A DNA stretch of 64,000 nt from Acidovorax sp. YS12. GTDB taxonomy: Bacteria > Pseudomonadota > Gammaproteobacteria > Burkholderiales > Burkholderiaceae_C. Positions 24,899 through 33,435 of this stretch are shown piece after piece (positions within the stretch are counted from its first letter, which is position 1; every line of letters starts with the position of its first letter). Where the stretch lies: NCBI GenBank assembly GCA_021496925.1, contig CP053915.1, forward strand, positions 1 to 64,000, written 5' to 3'. The position numbers and the translations under genes were made by a program. Below the pieces are notes generated by a model that worked only from the letters and a program-made list of their open reading frames with translations, made no database searches and had not been told where the DNA came from.

Positions 24899-25581
24899 TG
24901 AGGTACCGCTGGCTGCAAGCCGAGTGGCCGATGGCCACCCGAACCCTCGCTAGGCGCATGCGTCAACAGGAATTCACCGAAGGCCGAGCAAGCGGGTTCA
25001 TCCTTGACCGTGTTCGGGATGACTCGCTGGAGGCCAGGTTCGTTGAGCGCTACGAATACACCGAGACGGTCTCGGATCCGTACGGCAAGGAACTGACGTT
25101 CGATCGACTGGAGTTCCGGCAGACCGCTTTCAGAGCTCACCAAGACTGGCCGGGCCTAGAGCTTCTGGATGCACCGAGGTCAACACAGAGCTTGGTCAGT
25201 GGCCTGCTGGAGGCCTGCGACTTCGAACTGTCCATTTCACCCATCGAGGTAAACGTCTTGGCGTGGGCCGATGAGTTCCAACGGATGCTCGGTGCAGATG
25301 CTGTGATTGACTCGTTACAGGTAGCAGCGCTCATGGTGGCGGATGGGATCAAGGCAAAGGTCTTGCTGAAAGGTGAACGGGACGTTCGAGCCGCCTGCAA
25401 GGAACTGGTCCAGGGGCGAAAGCACGTCCTTGAGAAACTCCAATTGCGGGTGGTTGTCGGGGGAGCCCGGACCACGGTTGTACTCACCAATGCAGCGGGG
25501 GCAAGGGTAGACGGGAGTGATGTCCCCGCAGAGCTTGTCGACAACCTGCGGGTTTCGTTACCATCAACGGTGCGCACCTGA
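24895..25581 (+). CDS. 228-aa protein of the three-gene putative defence operon
   Basis: An unrecognised 228-aa protein, translationally coupled to the preceding gene (ATGA overlap). It is soluble, alpha/beta, with no signal peptide. The middle (LELSISPIEVNVLAWADEFQRMLGADAVIDSLQVAALMVADGIKAKVLLKGERDVRAAC) looks like a compact alpha/beta domain. Nothing identifies an active site. Neighbouring genes suggest it works with the PD-(D/E)XK-like protein. Confidence 0.65.
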   Translation: MMRYRWLQAEWPMATRTLARRMRQQEFTEGRASGFILDRVRDDSLEARFVERYEYTETVSDPYGKELTFDRLEFRQTAFRAHQDWPGLELLDAPRSTQSLVSGLLEACDFELSISPIEVNVLAWADEFQRMLGADAVIDSLQVAALMVADGIKAKVLLKGERDVRAACKELVQGRKHVLEKLQLRVVVGGARTTVVLTNAAGARVDGSDVPAELVDNLRVSLPSTVRT

Positions 25582-25881
25582 AGGTAGGTCCCTACTTTGC
25601 TGGCCTCGGATTACCCAACGCCAAGGTGAACACCCAATCAGAGTTGGGCAACTGCCGCTTTCTGGGCTTGCCTGATGGACTGACAGCGGTCGTTAGAGTC
25701 GTCAGCGTGCCGTCGTCGGCCTTCAGCCGGTGGCAGCAATCTCTGCAAAGTCGACTTCAGGCTGACAGGACGCGTTCGTTGGCCAAGGGCGAATGACTGC
25801 TTCCGCTGCAAAGCGGGCCTTGCAGAGAATGCGGAGGGAGCCGCGACAATTTGACACAGGGCGCGTAGCCGTCTGACTGAT
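25582..25881. other. intergenic stretch with no visible gene
   Basis: Three hundred bases between the convergent ends of the three-gene operon and the XRE gene. I see no clear terminator hairpin or gene. Confidence 0.4.
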
Positions 25882-26202
25882 TCACTCTCCCAATAGCCTC
25901 CGCACTTCCTTGCGCACACTGGCCTTCGCCTGACCGTAGCGCAGCAGCAATTCGGCAATGTCGTCGTCCTCATCCGCAAAGAAGAACGCCACAGGCACAT
26001 CCAGCACCTTGGCCAATTTGCGCACGGTGAGCAAGTCGGGGCGGTGGATGCCCAGTTCGTAACGGTTGATTCGCGTGCTCGCCACGAAGGCATCAATTCC
26101 AGCCTCGATCCCCAGCATTTTTTGAGACAGCCCAGCATTGAGCCTGGCTTGCTTGAGCCTGGCTCCCCACCGTTGATCTGCCTCTGACATCTCTCGTCCC
26201 AT
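25882..26202 (-). CDS. XRE-family repressor
   Basis: A 106-aa protein with an N-terminal helix-turn-helix (ARLKQARLNAGLSQKMLGIEAGIDAFVASTRINRYELGIHRPDLLTVRKLAKVLDVPVAFFF, about residues 14-75) and an acidic-then-basic tail (ADEDDDIAELLLRYGQAKASVRKEVRRLLGE). It resembles small XRE repressors such as antitoxins or element regulators, but no toxin gene is adjacent. Four copies of a CTACG-N5-CGTAG palindrome lie upstream of it, the nearest ending 4 nt from the ATG at 26202. Autoregulation and control of the divergent flagellin gene are therefore likely. ATG 26190 is an alternative start that leaves more room for the operator. Confidence 0.82.
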   Translation of the reverse strand: MGREMSEADQRWGARLKQARLNAGLSQKMLGIEAGIDAFVASTRINRYELGIHRPDLLTVRKLAKVLDVPVAFFFADEDDDIAELLLRYGQAKASVRKEVRRLLGE

Positions 26203-26206
26203 AGGA

Positions 26207-26221
26207 CTACGAGAGTCGTAG
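26207..26221. promoter_or_regulatory. CTACG-N5-CGTAG palindrome, copy 1
   Basis: CTACGAGAGTCGTAG, extendable by one more paired base on each side. It lies directly before the XRE start codon and would block its expression when bound. Confidence 0.6.
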
Positions 26222-26240
26222 TTATGCGGTTTTGTCGATA

Positions 26241-26255
26241 CTACGAATTACGTTG
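26241..26255. promoter_or_regulatory. CTACG-N5-CGTAG palindrome, copy 2 (one mismatch)
   Basis: CTACGAATTACGTTG: same centre AATTA as copies 3 and 4, with one changed base in the right arm. It is 34 bp from copy 1, about three helical turns. Confidence 0.55.
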
Positions 26256-26397
26256 TACTGGACGTGCATCCTGACGATGAATGCAGCCAGCGCCTCTCCA
26301 GTGGCTCGCCATGAATTGTTGTCGAGCACGACGACTCGTGGCAGGTCCTAGCGCCATCACGCCAATCTCACATGGCGCCCATGGACATCCCTTGACG

Positions 26398-26412
26398 CTA
26401 CGAATTACGTAG
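26398..26412. promoter_or_regulatory. CTACG-N5-CGTAG palindrome, copy 3
   Basis: Perfect CTACGAATTACGTAG. A TTGACG hexamer ends at 26397, directly before it, so the palindrome would occupy the spacer of a rightward promoter with a weak -10 near 26414. That is a typical repressor position. Confidence 0.6.
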
Positions 26413-26467
26413 TTATTGGCAGCTACTTCCTGCCTTTGATGACTGCATATCTGAATATTCTTAGTTG

Positions 26468-26482
26468 CTACGAATTACGTAG
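26468..26482. promoter_or_regulatory. CTACG-N5-CGTAG palindrome, copy 4
   Basis: Identical to copy 3 and 70 bp from it, close to seven helical turns. It lies 140 nt before the flagellin ATG. The repeated exact sequence in intergenic DNA argues for a bound protein, most simply the adjacent XRE regulator. Confidence 0.6.
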
Positions 26483-26622
26483 TTTTGAAGGTCGAGGTGG
26501 CGTATCGCTGCAGGAGGGGCATTGATGACGAGGAGGCAGACTTCGAGTGGATTGGGGAATGCGTTCACTGGCGGTGGTGCCAAAGGGGGCGTTGCGGCGT
26601 GGCTTGAAGCAGAGGGAGCGAC

Positions 26623-28170
26623 ATGGCGCTGACCATTTCCACCAACGTCCCCTCGCTGAATGCGCAGCGCAACTTGAGTGCGAACCAGGCGGGCTTGGCC
26701 ACGACCATGCAGCGCCTGTCTTCTGGCCTGCGCGTCAACAGCGCCAAGGACGACGCTGCTGGCTTGGCAATTTCCGAAAGAATGCTCGCGCAGATCAAGG
26801 GCATGGATGTAGCCAAGCGCAATGCCAACGACGGCATCTCGCTGGCCCAGGTCGCGGAAGGCGCGCTTAAGGGGGCGGGCGACATCCTGCAGCGCGTGCG
26901 CGAACTGGCGGTGCAGTCCGCCAACGCCACCAACAGCGCCAGCGACCGCAAGGCGCTACAGGCCGAGGTGGATCAGTTGCTTGCCGAACTCGACCGCGTG
27001 GCGCAAACGACCGAGTTCAATGGAAAGAAGTTGCTGGATGGCTCGTTCGGCTCCGCCAATTTCCAGGTGGGGCCGAATGCGAACCAGACGATTACGGCGG
27101 CCATGGGGAATATGCGAACGGAGACGTATGGAAATGAGCAAAAACTCTCCAATGGCAACATCCGAGCCTTATATGTCTTCCCTGACCCTTCCCTGGAATC
27201 ATACTTGACCGGATCATTCGACATCGAAGGAGTTCATAAAAAAACCGTCTCACTCGATGCGAGTGATACGGCTGCCACCGTTGCAGAAAAGATTAATAGG
27301 CAAACCGAAGACACGGGTGTGAAGGCATCCGCCTATAACAAGGCATTACTCTCATTTATTGGCGTAGGCGCTGACGGAAGCAAGAAGAGCTACGCCTTCT
27401 CCGTGACAGGAGAAAATAGCACGCCCGTTAATATACATTTTGAAGCACTTGCCACCATGAGTGGAGATTGGACGCCAGATGATGTGGCCGAAGCTATCAA
27501 AGCGTTCAATGATGCTACGGCAAAAACTGGCATTATAGCCAGTTTTGATTCTGAAAATATATCATCATGGCCCAACATTAAACTAACCGCCAGCTCTGGG
27601 GTTGATATCATTCTTGAAAGTTTGAATGGAAATACGATAGCAGCGATTACTGGATACGACACCAGCACACAAAGTTTCCCTATCACTGGAATAGGTGGAA
27701 CGCCTTATCTCATCTCCAAAGGTTACATCGAACTGAATTCGGACAAGAGCTACGCGATCACCAACGCAACAGGGGGTTATCCGCCGAACCCCTACGACCC
27801 CACCACATATCCAGCGATCCCGCTGTTCGTGGCGGGCAATTCCACCCTCCAACCCGTCGACAGCATCGACATCTCCACTGCCCAAGGCGCCACACGCACC
27901 CTTAAGATCGTTGACTCGGCCCTGGCCCACGTCAACGGCCAGCGCGCGAACCTGGGTGCGCTGCAATCCCGCTTCGAGTCCGTGATTGACAATTTGGACG
28001 TTGCCGGGGAGAACACCGCAGCTTCCCGCGCTCGCATTGTCGATGCCGATTATGCGAAGGAAACTGCGCAACTGGCACGCCAGCAAATCTTGCAGCAGGC
28101 GGGCACCGCGATGGTGGCGCAAGCCAATTCAATGCCACAGCAAGTACTGTCGCTTCTCAGAGGACTTTGA
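26623..28170 (+). CDS. fliC: flagellin
   Basis: A 515-aa flagellin, the filament subunit exported by the flagellar type III apparatus. The D0/D1 N-terminus is classical (MALTISTNVPSLNAQRNL, LSSGLRVNSAKDDAAGLAIS, NDGISLAQVAEGALKGAGDILQRVRELAVQSAN). The C-terminus is intact (LGALQSRFESVIDNL, ENTAASRARIVDADYAKETAQLARQQILQQAGTAMVAQAN). Residues about 165-390 form a variable D2/D3 insert that is clearly richer in A/T than the ends, a sign of recombination in the exposed region. AGAGGGAGCGAC before ATG gives a good ribosome site. No other flagellar gene is nearby and no sigma28-type promoter is evident. The gene sits downstream of an XRE repressor and four operator-like palindromes. Confidence 0.95.
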   Translation: MALTISTNVPSLNAQRNLSANQAGLATTMQRLSSGLRVNSAKDDAAGLAISERMLAQIKGMDVAKRNANDGISLAQVAEGALKGAGDILQRVRELAVQSANATNSASDRKALQAEVDQLLAELDRVAQTTEFNGKKLLDGSFGSANFQVGPNANQTITAAMGNMRTETYGNEQKLSNGNIRALYVFPDPSLESYLTGSFDIEGVHKKTVSLDASDTAATVAEKINRQTEDTGVKASAYNKALLSFIGVGADGSKKSYAFSVTGENSTPVNIHFEALATMSGDWTPDDVAEAIKAFNDATAKTGIIASFDSENISSWPNIKLTASSGVDIILESLNGNTIAAITGYDTSTQSFPITGIGGTPYLISKGYIELNSDKSYAITNATGGYPPNPYDPTTYPAIPLFVAGNSTLQPVDSIDISTAQGATRTLKIVDSALAHVNGQRANLGALQSRFESVIDNLDVAGENTAASRARIVDADYAKETAQLARQQILQQAGTAMVAQANSMPQQVLSLLRGL

Positions 28171-28280
28171 GGGGGAATTCTCATGCTGCAATCCATTCCC
28201 CGTCGGAGAGCCTCATCACCCCGGAGCAGGCTTTACGCCTTTCCACGCCTGCTACCACATTTCAACCTGAAGGAGAAGCT

Positions 28281-28631
28281 ATGTTTTATGGAAAACTGCA
28301 TTACGACGGTGAATCGCACTACGTTGAAATCGTCCGGCTCATCGAGCGCGGCGATTCCATCATCATCGAACTGCGTACCACCTGGGACGATGGCAATGTC
28401 TGGTGCGGGGCCACGTTGCTCCACAAGAAAGACGGCTGTTTCGAGTCTGAGCTCTTTGTCACGAAGAATCAGACAAACCAGGCAGCCTCCGAATCCAGCA
28501 GGATAACGATCCGAATCACGGGCCGGGCGGCAGAAACGATCACCGTGGAGGGGGAATGGAAAGAGGATGGTGAGGAATATCGGTTTAGCGGTGATCTGAC
28601 CGCTGGTTCCTCCACTGGCAGGGCATCGTAG
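28281..28631 (+). CDS. small uncharacterised protein after flagellin
   Basis: A 116-aa protein. I set the start at ATG 28281 because AAGGAGA lies 5 nt upstream; the open frame extends back to 28167 without a ribosome site. Predicted structure is mostly beta strands (MFYGKLHYDGESHYVEIVRLI, SIIIELRTTWDDGNVWCGATLLHKKDGCFESELFV, ITIRITGRAAETITVEGEWKEDGEEYRFSGDL), so it may be a small barrel. No signal peptide. It lies 110 nt after flagellin in the same direction and could be co-transcribed. Function unknown. Confidence 0.65.
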   Translation: MFYGKLHYDGESHYVEIVRLIERGDSIIIELRTTWDDGNVWCGATLLHKKDGCFESELFVTKNQTNQAASESSRITIRITGRAAETITVEGEWKEDGEEYRFSGDLTAGSSTGRAS

Positions 28632-28970
28632 TGCTTCTCATCATGCCCCTGAATCGCGTGCATGCTGGCAGTGTCATGCGGGCATCCGGGAAGCCGTGGC
28701 GAAGGGATTTTTGAGGCGCTTCTCTTTGTTGGCTATTTTCTTTTGATCGAATTTTGCCGTGGTTCATTATTTTCTAGCTGGCGCGGCTTGAAAATCATGA
28801 AAAAGCGGTGTGGTATAATTATCAGCGCTGGTCGATTTTCGGTATTTTGGCTCACGCAGCCAGCCGCTGAAAAACCGGTATCGCTTTCTTCTCGCCCAGG
28901 TTCTCCGGGCAATCTTCCCAAACGCTCACTGTCCTCGCACTGAACGCGAGCATGGCTCGGCCGTGCGCGC
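28632..28970. promoter_or_regulatory. AT-rich promoter region with an extended -10
   Basis: TGGTATAAT (TATAAT at 28814-28819, preceded by TG) is a strong extended -10 element. TTGAAA at 28788-28793 could act as -35, although its 20-nt spacer is long. The following sequence to the start of the next gene at 29094 is a GC-rich leader with several possible hairpins and no gene that I would support. Confidence 0.5.
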
Positions 28971-29093
28971 GTGATTGTGCGCGGCGCTGGTCGCGGGCGG
29001 GAAGGAGAACGCGCATGGCGCTGCCTTGCGCTGTGCACGCTTTTCCCGGCAGTTTCTTCCCTTCCTCCCGTCTTTCGTTTCAGGAGCCTTCCC

Positions 29094-29420
29094 ATGACCT
29101 CTTCGCCTGGTCAGGCCGCCGCATTGGCGCGCCATGCGCAACAACGCCGTCCGCTGTTCCCCCTCGGCCAAGTGCTGATCACGCCCGGCGCGCTCGACAT
29201 GCTCGAAGCGCTCGCACTGGCACCGCTGCCGTTCGTGCTGCGCCATGTGTCGGGCGACTGGGGCGAACTGTGCGACGAGGACAAGGCATCGAACGCCGCC
29301 GCGCTCACATATGGCAGCCGCGTGCTGTCGGCCTATGACATCGCGCCGAACCATCGGCTGTGGATCATCACCGAGGCCGACAGGCGCTCGACCACCTTGC
29401 TGCTGCCGGAGGAATACTGA
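29094..29420 (+). CDS. conserved small protein of mobile elements
   Basis: A 108-aa protein beginning at ATG 29094 with AGGAG 7 nt upstream. The core VLRHVSGDWGELCDEDKASNAAALTYGSRVLSAYDI followed by WIITEADRRSTTLLLPEEY is a pattern I have seen in small proteins of plasmids and integrative elements. Those are often annotated as hypothetical or, misleadingly, as restriction subunits. It has no membrane segment. It heads a run of three rightward genes. Function unknown. Confidence 0.68.
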   Translation: MTSSPGQAAALARHAQQRRPLFPLGQVLITPGALDMLEALALAPLPFVLRHVSGDWGELCDEDKASNAAALTYGSRVLSAYDIAPNHRLWIITEADRRSTTLLLPEEY

Positions 29421-29423
29421 GCA

Positions 29424-30035
29424 ATGCAGCATTCCTACCATTGCAACCCTCGGATCGGTGCTGGCATGCACGGCCCCATGGTGGGCAACCAGCGGCTGCA
29501 CGTGCGCCAGGGGGAGGTGGATGCCACTTGTGGCTACCACTGCGTTTTGATGGCATTGATGGTGTTAGGCCAAGTGCGGCGCAATGCGCTGATTTGGGAC
29601 ACCCGCGATGTGCGGCTCGAAGCGCTGCGCAAAGTGGCGCAGCGCTATTACTTCGATGGCTGCGAGGTCGAAGAGATTCAGCAGCAACTGGCTCCCTATG
29701 CGGAGCGGGTGCACTGCAAGGAGTTGCGCTCACGCGTGATGGAACGCACCTTGGACGCGCTGGCCGAAGGGAAGCTGTGCTTGGTGTGTTTCTCTACCGA
29801 GCGCTACATGCATTGGGTGCTGGCCGTGGGGGTGCGCAGCGAGGCGGGGGAGCCCGCCGACTTGCTGGTGCTGGACCCCGCCACGGCACCGATACCCCTG
29901 GTGCCCTGGAATGCCATGCTGACCGGCTGGGCGAGCAAGCAGCCACGGCGTGCGGTGGCCACGCTCAGTGAGCGCGTGAACATCGACGCGGTGTTGGTGC
30001 TGTCGCCCGTGGTGCAGGCACAAGAGGGCGAGTAG
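29424..30035 (+). CDS. C39/papain-like cysteine peptidase candidate
   Basis: A 203-aa protein with a plausible cysteine-protease triad in order: Q29 (oxyanion) and C36 in RQGEVDATCGYHCVLMAL, H130 in ERYMHWVLAVGV, and D151 in LLVLDPATAP. This arrangement and spacing match peptidase C39-like folds, which cleave double-glycine leaders or act as isolated peptidases. There is no transporter domain and no signal peptide. C40 is an alternative nucleophile. It follows the 108-aa gene by 3 nt, so the two are surely co-expressed. What it cleaves is unknown. The fold call is inference from motif order. Confidence 0.6.
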   Translation: MQHSYHCNPRIGAGMHGPMVGNQRLHVRQGEVDATCGYHCVLMALMVLGQVRRNALIWDTRDVRLEALRKVAQRYYFDGCEVEEIQQQLAPYAERVHCKELRSRVMERTLDALAEGKLCLVCFSTERYMHWVLAVGVRSEAGEPADLLVLDPATAPIPLVPWNAMLTGWASKQPRRAVATLSERVNIDAVLVLSPVVQAQEGE

Positions 30036-30209
30036 GCCGTTCGACAGGCTCGTCTTTCAGCTTCGCTCGCCTTCTTTTCCCTCTTTTCTTCTTCCTGAAC
30101 TTCCGCTTTCCGTTGCGCCGGGCTCTGTGCCCGGTGGCGCTGCCGCATGGGTGGGCTGCCGGGCGGGAGTTCGTTCTTGCATGTTTTGCTTGTTTGGAGG
30201 TGCTTTGTT

Positions 30210-31487
30210 ATGCCCGACGATTCCTTGACGCCCCCGCCGCTGGAGCGGTTGCTCACGGCGCTGTTGGAGTTGCCGCCACTGCCTGTGCAGGCATCCCCCC
30301 ACGAAGCCGGTGATGGCGCGGCGCAGTTGGTGCTGGAGGTGATGGATACGGCGCTGCACACCCCGCCCGCACAGCCGCAGCGCATTGCTGCAGTGCGGTA
30401 TTTCTGCAAACACGCCCGCTACCGTCTGGGCTTGGCGTCCTGGCGGGATCTGCAAGCCTTGCTGGAACAGTACCCGCAAAGCGACGAAGGCGATGCCGAA
30501 GTGGCGCGCCTTCTGTGGGGTGTGGAGGCCCAGGAACATGTGCGAGCGCTGCGCGTGCTGGTGTGGTTCATGGCGGCGTATGACATTACCGAGCTGGGGC
30601 AGTGGCATGCATGGATGGGCACGGCGGGGTTTGAAGAAGCCTTGCGCGAATCCCTTGATACGCTGGGCGCTGTGGCAGTGGTGCTGTTATGGCAGGCCAA
30701 GTCGGGGCGCACCGACTATGCCTGGGTGCTGCGGTTTGCCCGCAGGGCGCTGGGGCATTCGGTCAGTGAGGGGCCTGCCATGCTGGCATTTCGGGATGCG
30801 GCGGAAGCGATGGGTGTGCCGCAACGGGGACTGGCCCGGCAAGTGGCCCATTGGGAACGGGCAGCGATGGGGATTGATGATGCGCCTGGCCTGCGGGTGC
30901 TGTGGTGGCAGTGTGTGGCCGAAGCGTTGCAGGTGCATGTAGCCCAAGAGAGCGGCACGGCAGACAGCAGCGACGAATGGCGCGTCGAGTTGTCGCCAGT
31001 GCCTGCATTGCGTTACGCCGAGGCGGGCGTGGTGCTGGAGCCTCATGCGAGGGAACTGCAGACCAATTCCCCCGCGGTCACGGCGCTGCGACTGCGCCAA
31101 AGGAACTGGGCGCAAGGGTTAGGGCTGTGGCTGGAGATTCTGGGGGAGGGGCGGCTGTCGGCGGTGCACCAAGCGGCCATTGCCGAGCGGTTTGAGGCGG
31201 CTGGGCATCGGGCACCTCAGTTGCGGTATGTAAGTGCAAATGGTGGTCACCAAGCCACATGGCTGGCGACATGGCACTGGGATGAAGCGGTTTGGGTGCC
31301 CAGAGATATGCCGGTGGCCGATGTGAAGCGCTGGGCGCTGGATACGGCGCTCAAGGTGACCGAGCACTGGCTGCTGATGTGCGGCATGGTGGCGCTGGCG
31401 GGAAGGCCGCTTGGTACACCGGCCATAGGCAGCAGTTTGGTGGGCATTGATGTAAAAAGGGAAGCCACCAATGAAAAAAAGTTCTAG
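30210..31487 (+). CDS. uncharacterised 425-aa protein
   Basis: The start at ATG 30210 is supported by GGAGGTG 8 nt upstream; the frame stays open to 30147. The protein is helical and rich in tryptophan, with no membrane segment or signal peptide. Segments such as RIAAVRYFCKHARYRLGLASWRDLQALLEQY and ARLLWGVEAQEHVRALRVLVWFMAAYDI suggest helical repeats. Its place after the peptidase-like gene (175 nt gap) suggests a shared role. I recognise no family. A hairpin overlaps its stop codon. Confidence 0.62.
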   Translation: MPDDSLTPPPLERLLTALLELPPLPVQASPHEAGDGAAQLVLEVMDTALHTPPAQPQRIAAVRYFCKHARYRLGLASWRDLQALLEQYPQSDEGDAEVARLLWGVEAQEHVRALRVLVWFMAAYDITELGQWHAWMGTAGFEEALRESLDTLGAVAVVLLWQAKSGRTDYAWVLRFARRALGHSVSEGPAMLAFRDAAEAMGVPQRGLARQVAHWERAAMGIDDAPGLRVLWWQCVAEALQVHVAQESGTADSSDEWRVELSPVPALRYAEAGVVLEPHARELQTNSPAVTALRLRQRNWAQGLGLWLEILGEGRLSAVHQAAIAERFEAAGHRAPQLRYVSANGGHQATWLATWHWDEAVWVPRDMPVADVKRWALDTALKVTEHWLLMCGMVALAGRPLGTPAIGSSLVGIDVKREATNEKKF

Positions 31488-31507
31488 GGCCAAGGGCGCT
31501 AGAACTT
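31479..31507 (+). terminator. terminator-like hairpin
   Basis: AAGTTCTAG (31479-31487) pairs with CTAGAACTT (31499-31507), a 9-bp stem with an 11-nt loop. It overlaps the stop codon of the preceding gene and is followed by CTTTA, a weak T-tract. It likely ends transcription of the accessory operon before tRNA-Ser. Confidence 0.55.
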
Positions 31508-31632
31508 CTTTAGACTGGTGAGAGTGCCACTTTCTAAGCCAAAACTGGCTGAAAGCAACCGTATAACCAGCCGTATAACGGTTTTATGATTTGGCTAAAA
31601 TCCTTTGAAAATCAACGGCTTATAGCGATATC

Positions 31633-31722
<90 letters not shown>

Positions 31723-31837
31723 GGAGCCCGTTATTGTAGCAGGACTTTGAGGTGTACACGAGCCCGTGGTGCAGGCGGATGCGCACGAGGGCGCCGCCGT
31801 GAGCTGGCGTGGGAAGGATCGGGTGTAGTCTGTCCGC

Positions 31838-33433
31838 ATGACCGTCCACACCATCTCTACCCCCCCGCCAGCGCCCCCTGGCGAAGGTGCTTCCGTCTCG
31901 CGCCTGGCCTTGCGCCGCGTGGCCATCGACACCTGGCGCGAGAACGTCGCCTACCTGCACCGCGACTGCGCCGTGTACCGCGCCGAGGGGTTCCAGGCAC
32001 TCTCCAAGATCGAGGTGCGTGCCAATGGCCGGCGCATCCTGGCCACGGTGAATGTGGTGGACGACCTCGGCATCGTCGCCTGCCATGAGCTGGGGCTGTC
32101 GGAAGACGCCTTTGCCCAACTGGGCGTGGAGGCCGGCTACAAGGTGGCGGTGGCGCAGGCCGAGCCGCCCGAATCCATGGGCGCGCTGTTCCGCAAGATC
32201 GCGGGCGAGCGCCTGCGGCGCGAAGACCTGCGCGCCATCGTGCGCGACATTGCCGAGCACCGCTATTCCAAGATCGAGCTCACCGCCTTCGTCGTCGCCT
32301 GCAACCGCGACGAGCTGGACCGCGAAGAAGTGTTCTTCCTCTCCGACGCCATGGTGGCCACGGGCCAGCGGCTCGACTGGCACGAGGGCCTGGTGGTGGA
32401 CAAGCACTGCATCGGCGGCATCCCGGGCAACCGCACTTCGATGCTGGTGGTGCCCATCGTGGCGGCGCACGGCATGCTGTGCCCCAAGACCTCGTCGCGC
32501 GCCATCACCTCGCCCGCCGGCACGGCCGACACCATGGAGGTGCTGGCCAATGTCGAGCTGCCGCTGCAAGACCTGCAGCGCATCGTGCGCGACCACCGCG
32601 GCTGCCTGGCCTGGGGCGGCACGGCGCAGCTCTCGCCCGCCGACGACGTGCTGATTTCCGTCGAGCGCCCGCTGTCCATCGACTCGCCGGGGCAGATGGT
32701 GGCGTCCATCCTGTCCAAGAAAATCGCCGCCGGCTCCACCCACCTGGTGCTCGACATCCCCATCGGCCCCACGGCCAAGGTGCGCTCCATGCCTGAGGCG
32801 CAGCGCCTGCGCCGCCTGTTCGAGTACGTGGCGCAGCGCCTGGGCCTGTCGCTCGACGTGGTCATCACCGACGGGCGCCAGCCCATCGGCAACGGCATTG
32901 GCCCGGTGCTGGAGGCGCGCGACGTGATGCGCGTGCTGGAGAACGACCCGCGCGCGCCCGACGACCTGCGCCAGAAGGCCCTGCGCCTGGCGGGCCGCCT
33001 CATCGAATGCGATCCCGACGTGCGCGGCGGCGATGGCTACGCCATTGCGCGCGACATTCTCGACTCCGGCCGCGCCCTGGCGCGCATGCAATCCATCATT
33101 GCAGCCCAGGGCGCCAAGGCGTTTGACCACAACCACCCGCGCCTGGGCGCGCTGCATTTCGAGACCTGCGCCCCGGCGGGCGGTGTGGTGGCCGGCATCG
33201 ACAACCAGCAGATCGCCCGCATCGCCCGTCTGGCGGGCGCACCCAAGGTGCAGGGCGCGGGCGTGGACCTGCTGTGCAAGCTGGGCGACACCGTGGCCGG
33301 CGGCCAGCCGCTGTACCGCGTGCATGCCGACTTCCCGGCCGACCTGGAATTCGCCCGCCAGGCCTGCGCGCAGGGCAGCGGCTATCGCCTGGGCACTGCC
33401 GACGAGGTGCCGCGTGTTTTCGTGGAGTTCTGA
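31838..33433 (+). CDS. thymidine phosphorylase family protein (AMP-phosphorylase-like)
   Basis: A 531-aa nucleoside/nucleotide phosphorylase of the thymidine phosphorylase superfamily. The N-terminal extension (about 1-110) is characteristic of the long AMP-phosphorylase/TP-like group. The phosphate-binding core follows: VVDKHCIGGIPGNRTSM, KTSSRAITSPAGTADTMEVL, then the C-terminal PYNP-like domain (LGALHFETCAPAGGVVAGIDNQQIARIARLAGAPKVQGAGVDLLCKLGDTV). The expected reaction is phosphorolysis of a nucleoside or nucleotide to base and ribose (bis)phosphate. It lies 2 nt before a PRPP-synthetase-like gene, which argues for nucleotide salvage. Substrate cannot be decided from sequence. Confidence 0.88.
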   Translation: MTVHTISTPPPAPPGEGASVSRLALRRVAIDTWRENVAYLHRDCAVYRAEGFQALSKIEVRANGRRILATVNVVDDLGIVACHELGLSEDAFAQLGVEAGYKVAVAQAEPPESMGALFRKIAGERLRREDLRAIVRDIAEHRYSKIELTAFVVACNRDELDREEVFFLSDAMVATGQRLDWHEGLVVDKHCIGGIPGNRTSMLVVPIVAAHGMLCPKTSSRAITSPAGTADTMEVLANVELPLQDLQRIVRDHRGCLAWGGTAQLSPADDVLISVERPLSIDSPGQMVASILSKKIAAGSTHLVLDIPIGPTAKVRSMPEAQRLRRLFEYVAQRLGLSLDVVITDGRQPIGNGIGPVLEARDVMRVLENDPRAPDDLRQKALRLAGRLIECDPDVRGGDGYAIARDILDSGRALARMQSIIAAQGAKAFDHNHPRLGALHFETCAPAGGVVAGIDNQQIARIARLAGAPKVQGAGVDLLCKLGDTVAGGQPLYRVHADFPADLEFARQACAQGSGYRLGTADEVPRVFVEF

Positions 33434-33435
33434 GC

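Noticed and set aside
26480..26622. Sigma54-type promoter before flagellin (TGGC...GC near 26508)
   Set aside because: The GG to GC spacing is nine, not ten, bases. No sigma28-type box was found either.
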